Assembly (NCBI RefSeq): GCF_008000815.1
Contig: NZ_CP042806.1
Location: forward strand, 5,704,001 to 5,768,000
Direction of reading: 5' to 3'
Length of the DNA stretch: 64,000 nucleotides
From: Terriglobus albidus
GTDB lineage: Bacteria > Acidobacteriota > Terriglobia > Terriglobales > Acidobacteriaceae
The notes under the pieces are model-generated. The model was not told the DNA's origin and searched no databases. It saw only the letters and a program-made list of their open reading frames with translations. Position numbers and translations under genes: made by a program. Of the stretch, positions 59,326-64,000 are shown in pieces (positions within the stretch are counted from its first letter, which is position 1; every line of letters begins with the position of its first letter).

Positions 59326-59380
59326 GCTTCAGCCGTGCCGTACAGAGCCTGAATGAGTGTGCGGCTTTAGCCGCTGAGGT
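59326..59380. repeat. REP-B/A arms after IS481 copy 3
   Basis: GCTTCAGCCGTGCCGTACAGAGCCTG, then GCGGCTTTAGCCGCTGAGG. End of the repeat island; the beta-propeller gene stop follows at 59407. Confidence 0.78.
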
Positions 59381-59406
59381 ACTGAGAGAGTCTCCAAATT
59401 CACCGT

Positions 59407-60045
59407 CTATTTCTTCGACTTCCTCCGTACGGCGCGGATCACGCCGCTGCGGCCGCCGCCGCAGTAGAACTGGTCGCTGCCGTTCGATTCCAGGCCGGAG
59501 ACGACTGTGCCCTGTGGCATCTCGATCTGTTCCAGTACCTCGCCGGTCTTTGGGTCGATGTGGCGCAGGTTGCTCTCGTCGCCTTCCCATGTGCCGTGCC
59601 ATAGCTCGCCGTCGACCCATGTCACACCCGTAACGAAGCGGTTGGACTCGATGACGCGGAGCACCTTGCCCGTCTCAGGATCGACCTGGTGGATCTTGCG
59701 GCTGCGGTATTGGCCGACCCAGAGCGAGCCTTCGGCCCAGGCCATGCCTGAGTCGCCACCGCCGCCGGGAGCGGGAATGGTCGCAAGCACCGTGCCGGTC
59801 GTTGGGTCGATCTTGTGGATGCGGTCTTCGGCGATCTGGAAGAGATGCTTGCCGTCGAAGGCAGTTCCGGCGTGTCCGGCGACGTCGAGGGTGCGGACCG
59901 TCTCACCGCTTGCTGGATCGAGCGCGTTGATGCTGCCGCCTGCGGCGAACCAGATGTTCTGCCCGTCGAAGGTCACTCCGTGGACCTGGTCAACGCCCGG
60001 GAATGGGCCGTACTCGCGGACGATCTCTGCTTTGGTGCGGTTCAT
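59407..60045 (-). CDS. Beta-propeller (NHL/Vgb-like) protein
   Basis: 212 residues, no signal peptide. Repeated blades of about 40 residues: QVHGVTFDGQNIWFAAGGSINALDPASGETVRTLD, AGTAFDGKHLFQIAEDRIHKIDPTTGTVLATI, GMAWAEGSLWVGQYRSRKIHQVDPETGKVLRVI, GVTWVDGELWHGTWEGDESNLRHIDPKTGEVLEQI. The pattern is that of glutaminyl-cyclotransferase-like or Vgb-type propellers. Probably binds a small molecule or scaffolds. It is last of a minus-strand pair with the HTH regulator (27 bases between). Confidence 0.8.
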   Translation of the reverse strand: MNRTKAEIVREYGPFPGVDQVHGVTFDGQNIWFAAGGSINALDPASGETVRTLDVAGHAGTAFDGKHLFQIAEDRIHKIDPTTGTVLATIPAPGGGGDSGMAWAEGSLWVGQYRSRKIHQVDPETGKVLRVIESNRFVTGVTWVDGELWHGTWEGDESNLRHIDPKTGEVLEQIEMPQGTVVSGLESNGSDQFYCGGGRSGVIRAVRRKSKK

Positions 60046-60072
60046 GGTTCGATCCTCTCGTCAGCTCAAATC

Positions 60073-61293
60073 TTAGTCACCGGGAAGAGGAGATGGGAGT
60101 AACAATGTGGTCGTGAATCCCGGCAACGGTGGCGTCATCCAACGGCGGGCGCGTCCGTGTCCGAACCACTGTGTCTTGCCCGATGCCGCCAGTGAATCCA
60201 GCGCGCGCTGCACGGTGCGTTGACTGGTTCCCAAAGCAAGCGCCAGCGCCGAGCTGGACCACGATTCCCCATCCGCCAGAAAGGCTAACACCGCGGCATG
60301 TTCTTCTTCGACCGGCCGTGCCAGCACCACCACTTCGCGCGGGTGTGGAAGGGAGAAAGCAAAGCCCTTCTTCGTTGCATGGATGTCGGTGACAGGGCGA
60401 AGCATGCGGCGCAGGCGGCCTATCTCCACCCGCAGGCGGCCGCGGTGCGACTCATCCACGAACCTTGCTCCGAAGGCTCGTGCCAGCAGCACATCGCGTG
60501 CGACGTCGCCGGGCCAGGCCTCTGCCAGAGCCTGTGCCAGCGCGAAGAGCACCGGGCGGGTGGTCAGTGGGATTACAGTGCTGCCGCTGCGTACGGCATA
60601 ACGGCAGGCGTCAACGACCACTGTCTTTGAGGCAAAGAGAGCCTCTACCTCTTCCAGCAACAATGGACGTTCTTCGCCGTTGGCAATGCGGCGCGCCGCT
60701 GGTGTCTGCAAGGTGCTCCAGGCGTTTTCTACTTCCGCGAGCAGCATGGGGATGCGTGCCTGGCGAGCGGCCTGTTCTGCGCGAGTGAGTGCGGCGCGGG
60801 CGGGGCTGGTCTGCAGGCGGCGGAGGGCGATGCCGGCTACGGCCAGTTCGTGCACCGTCCGCAGGGCGGGCGGGAGAGGCGCGGGGTCGAGCGTGGAGAG
60901 CAGCTCCTCTGCATCATCGAGCCGGCCGATCAGCAGCAGACGGCGGACCTCGAGATAGCGTGCGTGGGCGGCGTTGAGGTGGTCGCCGTGTGCTTCCAGC
61001 ACCGCCCGGGCGGCATTGAGCGTCTTTGCAGACCAGCCCAGGTCACGCGAGGCCAGGGCGATCTCGGTTTCGGCGACGAGGCAGCGGGCGCGGGCGACAG
61101 CCTCCCTTGGCCCAAAGGCGCGGGCGGCGTTGCGCAGCAGCAGCTTTGCCCGGGCGAGGTCGCCGAGCTGGGCCATGGCGATACCACGAAGGGCGAGGGC
61201 CGGCGGGTCGTCGCGGAGGGCGATGCGCTTCAGGGCTCCAAGGGGATCGCCGGCGGCCAGGGCACGGGCGGCGGCGGTGATCAATGAGTCCAT
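60073..61293 (-). CDS. TPR-HTH transcriptional regulator
   Basis: 406 residues, very Ala/Arg-rich. The N-terminal half is helical and TPR-like (LALRGIAMAQLGDLARAKLLLRNAARAFG and similar). A middle part resembles an OmpR-type winged helix (DVLLARAFGARFVDESHRGRLRVEIGRLRRML), and the C-terminus has another HTH (SSALALALGTSQRTVQRALDSLAASGKTQWFGHGRARRW). The exact family is uncertain. It is divergent from a DUF899 gene and followed by the propeller gene, which suggests it controls one or both. Small 103-base divergent promoter region. Confidence 0.72.
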   Translation of the reverse strand: MDSLITAAARALAAGDPLGALKRIALRDDPPALALRGIAMAQLGDLARAKLLLRNAARAFGPREAVARARCLVAETEIALASRDLGWSAKTLNAARAVLEAHGDHLNAAHARYLEVRRLLLIGRLDDAEELLSTLDPAPLPPALRTVHELAVAGIALRRLQTSPARAALTRAEQAARQARIPMLLAEVENAWSTLQTPAARRIANGEERPLLLEEVEALFASKTVVVDACRYAVRSGSTVIPLTTRPVLFALAQALAEAWPGDVARDVLLARAFGARFVDESHRGRLRVEIGRLRRMLRPVTDIHATKKGFAFSLPHPREVVVLARPVEEEHAAVLAFLADGESWSSSALALALGTSQRTVQRALDSLAASGKTQWFGHGRARRWMTPPLPGFTTTLLLPSPLPGD

Positions 61294-61396
61294 CGGAATC
61301 CCGCCACAGTTGTCACTCCCACCCCGCGTTTGCCCTGCGCTAAATCTATCTCATCCTCGGTGCTGGATAGAGCGTGCCGACGAGAGGGAGAAGCCA

Positions 61397-62164
61397 ATGC
61401 CGACATTGACGAAGCACAAGGTAGGAACGCGGGAAGAGTGGCTGACGGAGCGGATCGCGCTGCTGGAGGCCGAGAAGGAACTGACACAGCGCAGCGATGA
61501 GCTGGCGCAGATGCGGCAGGAGCTGCCGTGGCTGCGTGTCGAGAAGGAGTACCGGTTCGATACTGAGGCCGGCACGGTCTCGCTGCCCGAGCTGTTTCAG
61601 GGGCGCTCGCAGCTGATGGTCTACCACTTCATGTTTGGGCCGGAGTATGCGGCGGGATGCCCCTCCTGCTCGATGATCGCGGACGGCTTCAACGGCTTTG
61701 TTCCGCACCTGGCGAATCATGATGTGACGCTGTGCGCCGTATCGCTGGCTCCGCTGGCGAAGCTGAAGGCTTACGAGCAACGCATGGGATGGAGCTTCCC
61801 CTGGGCCTCGTCGCACGACAGCAGCTTCAATCACGACTTCAACGTATCCATCACGGAAGAGCAGCAGAAGCAGGGCGGCTTTGAGTACAACTACCGCCGC
61901 AGCCGCCAGAAGATGGATACGCTGCCGCCTCCGGTGGTGCAGTTCGCGACGATGTGCGGAACGGATGGACCGACGTATATCCGCGAGCGCCCTGGGATGA
62001 GCACGTTTGTGATGGAGGATGGCGTTGTGTATCACACGTACTCCACCTATGCCCGTGGGTTGGATGGTTTGTGGGGTGCATACCAGTGGCTCGATCGCGC
62101 TCCGAAGGGACGGAATGAGAGTGGGGTGTGGTGGAAACGGCGGGATGAGTATGGACGGGTTTGA
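61397..62164 (+). CDS. DUF899 thioredoxin-like protein
   Basis: 255 residues from the ATG at 61397, with a GGAG site in front. DUF899 pattern: GTREEWLTERIALLEAEKELTQRSDELAQMRQELPWLRVEKEYRFDT, then VYHFMFGPEYAAGCPSCSMIADGFN (a CPSC pair in the thioredoxin position), and SHDSSFNHDFNV. The CxxC is consistent with a redox role, although the family has no proven activity. It is divergent from the TPR-HTH gene. Cytoplasmic. Confidence 0.88.
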   Translation: MPTLTKHKVGTREEWLTERIALLEAEKELTQRSDELAQMRQELPWLRVEKEYRFDTEAGTVSLPELFQGRSQLMVYHFMFGPEYAAGCPSCSMIADGFNGFVPHLANHDVTLCAVSLAPLAKLKAYEQRMGWSFPWASSHDSSFNHDFNVSITEEQQKQGGFEYNYRRSRQKMDTLPPPVVQFATMCGTDGPTYIRERPGMSTFVMEDGVVYHTYSTYARGLDGLWGAYQWLDRAPKGRNESGVWWKRRDEYGRV

Positions 62165-62211
62165 GTAGCGATGGATGAAGGTTTTATTGATTCAAGGTCT
62201 TGTTCGGTTCT

Positions 62212-62402
62212 TGTTTTGCTTAAGGGCACGGCTTTTAGCCGTGCCGTAACAGGTGGGCAAGGAATGCGGCTTTAGCCGCTGAGGTCATGGCTTTGAGTAC
62301 CTCAGCGGCTAAAGCCGCGTAGTTGCAGGGCTTTTTGCGGCACGGCTAAAAGCCGTGCCCTTAAGCAAAACGAAAAGCGATTCGAGCTTCGCTCGAACGT
62401 CC
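62212..62402. repeat. REP-B/A and A/B arms
   Basis: TGCTTAAGGGCACGGCTTTTAGCCGTGCCG, GCGGCTTTAGCCGCTGAGG, CCTCAGCGGCTAAAGCCGC, GCGGCACGGCTAAAAGCCGTGCCCTTAAGCAAAACG. Two REP-B arms bracket two A arms; no core. Fills 62165-62463. Confidence 0.75.
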
Positions 62403-62463
62403 CACATAAGCTTCGCGTATGTGGGGCACCCAGTGTGGTGGTTAGTCAGATGTGAGGTGAAGG

Positions 62464-62754
62464 ATGAATTGCTTACAGAGAGACGATCGGGCTTGCTGCC
62501 GTGCGGTGTCACAACACGGCATGTTGCAGCGCTGGTGGAAAAACGCAGGTGCATCCGCCGGTTCCGGCGTGCTGCTGCTCCTGTTGCCGAAGTGCCCGTT
62601 GTGTCTGGCCGCGTATCTTGCCGTGTGGATGGGAGCCGGCGCGGCGATGTCGATCGCCACGCAAGCCAAACCGGTGTTGGAGCTGCTGTTTGTTGCTTCC
62701 CTGATTCTGCTGGCCATACGCTTCTGGCGGCAGCCACGCAGAGTTGTGTCCTGA
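62464..62754 (+). CDS. Small membrane protein with CPLC motif
   Basis: 96 residues from the ATG at 62464 (GAGGTGAAGG directly before; an ATG at 62521 is an alternative). Two helices: the first carries LLLLLPKCPLCLAAYLAVW, the second LLFVASLILLAIRFW. The PKCPLC-in-a-helix motif is shared with small membrane proteins related to mercury/thiol transport and redox partners, but assignment is uncertain. Stop codon one base from the convergent cupin gene. Confidence 0.55.
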   Translation: MNCLQRDDRACCRAVSQHGMLQRWWKNAGASAGSGVLLLLLPKCPLCLAAYLAVWMGAGAAMSIATQAKPVLELLFVASLILLAIRFWRQPRRVVS

Positions 62755-62755
62755 T

Positions 62756-63214
62756 CTACTTCTTGTCCTTGTTCGGCGACCAGTTGATGACGTGGTACTG
62801 GGCGGGAACCTTGCCGACGTTGCGGAACTGGTGCAGGCTGTTCGAGGCGTTGAAGATGATGTCGCCCTTGGTCACCTTGATCCACTTGCCGTCGGAGAGC
62901 GTCTCGCACTCGCCGCTGTCCATGATGATGAGCTCTTCGTTCACGTGACGATGCGCGGGGTGTGAGGTCTGGCCCGGGTTCAGCGTGGTGATGTGCATCT
63001 CCAGTTGGTCGACGGTGGCCGTGGGCTGCTTGACCACGGAGCGGACCTCGCCGGTGGCATTCTTCGTGACCGGCAACTGGTCGAACTTGAAGACCGTGGG
63101 GCCGAGGATGGAGGTCTTTTCTACGCCGACGGCCTCAGGGGCCTTGTTCTGCGCCAGGGCAGAGACTGCGGTCAGCAGAACTGCGGCCGCAATGCTGCGA
63201 ATCTCAAGCTTCAT
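62756..63214 (-). CDS. Secreted cupin-domain protein
   Basis: 152 residues with AAAAGGAGC before the ATG. Signal peptide IRSIAAAVLLTAVSALAQ. Cupin motif 1: PGQTSHPAHRHVNEELIIMDSGECETL (His-x-His with Glu as metal ligands), motif 2: KGDIIFNASNSLHQFRNVG (His). It probably binds a metal and acts as a dioxygenase, isomerase or sensor; substrate unknown. Convergent with the small membrane gene. Confidence 0.85.
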   Translation of the reverse strand: MKLEIRSIAAAVLLTAVSALAQNKAPEAVGVEKTSILGPTVFKFDQLPVTKNATGEVRSVVKQPTATVDQLEMHITTLNPGQTSHPAHRHVNEELIIMDSGECETLSDGKWIKVTKGDIIFNASNSLHQFRNVGKVPAQYHVINWSPNKDKK

Positions 63215-63335
63215 TGTCGTGCTCCTTTTTTTGTGACGAGACCATCGTAGATCAGGAGGGTTGGTTGGGGTTGATGGGGGCTGAAGCAGGGGTTTCTTGT
63301 CTTACGGTTGAAGGTCTTGTTGGGGTTCTTGGTCT

Positions 63336-63535
63336 TGCTTAAGGGCACGGCTTCAGCCGTGCCGAACGGGGTTGAGAAGAAGCGCGGCTTTAGCCGCTGA
63401 GGGCATAGTTCTGGGTACCTCAGCGGCTAAAGCCGCGTCTTTGCAGGGCTTTTTACGGCACGGCTGAAGCCGTGCCCTTAAGCAAAACGGTTCGCGCGAA
63501 GCGCGAATGCCCAGGTCCCTTTAGGGACCCCGGGG
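63336..63535. repeat. REP-B/A, A/B/C arms and an AGGTCCCT hairpin
   Basis: TTAAGGGCACGGCTTCAGCCGTGCCG, GCGGCTTTAGCCGCTGAGGGC, CCTCAGCGGCTAAAGCCGC, CGGCACGGCTGAAGCCGTGCCCTTAAG, GGTTCGCGCGAAGCGCGAATG, then CCAGGTCCCTTTAGGGACCCCGG. The last hairpin is akin to CAGGTCCCTTAAGGGACCTG at 32899-32925. No riboswitch pattern was recognised in 63536-63670 before metH. Confidence 0.7.
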
Positions 63536-63670
63536 CACCCAGCCCTTGCCTATCAGACCTGTCGATACGTGACCGGCCATGACCACACCCCCACTTGCCA
63601 TGAATGAGATAATGAAGAGTGGCCTACAGGCGCTGTTGCGTGGGTCAGGATATGGGGGCATTCGGAAGCT

Positions 63671-64000
63671 ATGACCAATCCACAGCATCCTCTTCAGAAG
63701 ATTCTGGAAAATCGGATCGCCATCATCGATGGAGCGATGGGTACCACCATTCGCACCTACGGGATGAAGGAAGCCGATATCCGTGGAGAGCGCTTCAAGA
63801 ATGCCACCAAAGACCTGCTGAACAACGGCGACCTGTTCTCGCTGACGCAGCCGGAGATGATCGGCGATATCCATCGCCGCTTCCTCGAAGCCGGTGCCGA
63901 CATCATCGAAACCAATACCTTTGGCGCCACCAGCATTGCGCAGAGCGAGTTCTTTGTCGACGATCCGCGTGAGCATGGCGGCCGTAAGGACCCTGAGTTC
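63671..64000 (+). CDS. metH: MetH-like methionine synthase, N-terminus (3' end outside window)
   Basis: 110 codons are visible from the ATG at 63671, still open at the window edge. The sequence is the homocysteine S-methyltransferase barrel start of cobalamin-dependent MetH: LQKILENRIAIIDGAMGTTIRTYGMKEADIRGERF, then DLFSLTQPEMIGDIHRRFLEAGADIIETNTFGATSIAQSEF. It transfers a methyl group to homocysteine; the full enzyme would be about 1200 residues with folate, B12 and activation domains, none of which can be checked here. A stand-alone N-terminal protein remains possible. Confidence 0.82.
   Translation, partial: MTNPQHPLQKILENRIAIIDGAMGTTIRTYGMKEADIRGERFKNATKDLLNNGDLFSLTQPEMIGDIHRRFLEAGADIIETNTFGATSIAQSEFFVDDPREHGGRKDPEF

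Noticed and set aside
52380-59380. CRISPR array
   Set aside because: The repeats are palindromic and irregularly spaced, with ISs between them; no regular spacer pattern and no cas genes.
60974-61396. Long N-terminal extension of the DUF899 gene
   Set aside because: Lies antisense to the TPR-HTH regulator; the family start with a ribosome site is the ATG at 61397.
63536-63670. Cobalamin or SAM riboswitch before metH
   Set aside because: Searched by eye for the conserved B12-box (GCCACTG) and SAM-I core; neither found in this stretch.

Overview
The window looks like a chromosomal stretch of a soil Acidobacteriota, most likely class Terriglobia (Terriglobus/Granulicella/Edaphobacter-like). 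The reasons are two 'soil-associated' TIGR03435 proteins, a VWFA-related protein of the acidobacterial type, a TonB-dependent receptor with a carboxypeptidase-regulatory N-terminus, a TIGR03118 protein, an ECF42 sigma factor with DGPF proteins, and very abundant short palindromic repeats between genes. No rRNA, tRNA or CRISPR array was seen. Both window edges cut a gene: a TonB receptor on the left and a MetH-like methionine synthase on the right.

Layout. 1-6.0 kb: TonB receptor (partial), TIGR03435 protein and a histidine kinase/response regulator pair, all on the minus strand. 6.4-13.3 kb: secreted amidohydrolase, VWA protein, TonB-C-like protein, alpha/beta hydrolase, second TIGR03435 protein, SnoaL-like protein and a ProC-like reductase. 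13.4-19.8 kb: an IS481 copy, a membrane protein under a palindromic promoter, a DUF1569/TetR divergent pair and an IS5-type copy. 20.0-23.8 kb: a TetR-permease-ATPase-HlyD export operon. 24.2-33.8 kb: hydrolases, a TIGR03118 protein, a CcmC-CcmD pair, a LysR/hydrolase divergent pair, ECF42 with two DGPF proteins, and small secreted or membrane proteins. 34.0-41.7 kb: Tat-exported GH38 mannosidase-like enzyme, DinB-like protein, and a FAD oxidoreductase-ClC-LysR set. 42.5-46.2 kb: PadR, an orphan gene, and a phage-type immunity and replication module (S24 repressor, Cro, zinc-ribbon XRE, Rep with a DnaA-N domain). 46.4 kb: a degenerate H-NOX protein. 47.5-52.4 kb: a tightly overlapping biosynthetic operon (type III PKS, methyltransferase, flavoprotein, ACP, KAS II, DUF2147). 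52.4-59.4 kb: a repeat island with two REP-associated tyrosine transposase (RAYT) genes, two IS5-type and two IS481 copies. 59.4-64 kb: beta-propeller protein, TPR-HTH regulator, DUF899 protein, small membrane protein, cupin, metH start.

Repeats are the dominant architectural theme. One dispersed family (called REP-A/B/C here) combines a GCGGCTTTAGCCGC palindrome with CTGAGG (A), a GGCACGGCTTTAGCCGTGCC-type palindrome with a TTAAG tail (B), and a GCGCGAAGCGC-type palindrome (C), often as A-B-C-core-C'-B'-A'. The two RAYT genes end inside an A palindrome, which makes this family their probable substrate. All six full-length IS copies (three IS481, three IS5-type) sit exactly in the centre of A or B palindromes, with 8-bp and 4-bp target duplications respectively. 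A 148-bp MITE with IS5-like ends sits in another B palindrome. A second family ('class 2', about 150 bp) forms long GC-rich hairpins at gene ends. A third (about 114 bp, ends AGAGCATTTnTCCTGT/ACAGGAnAAATGCTCT) abuts start or stop codons and shows compensatory changes between copies.
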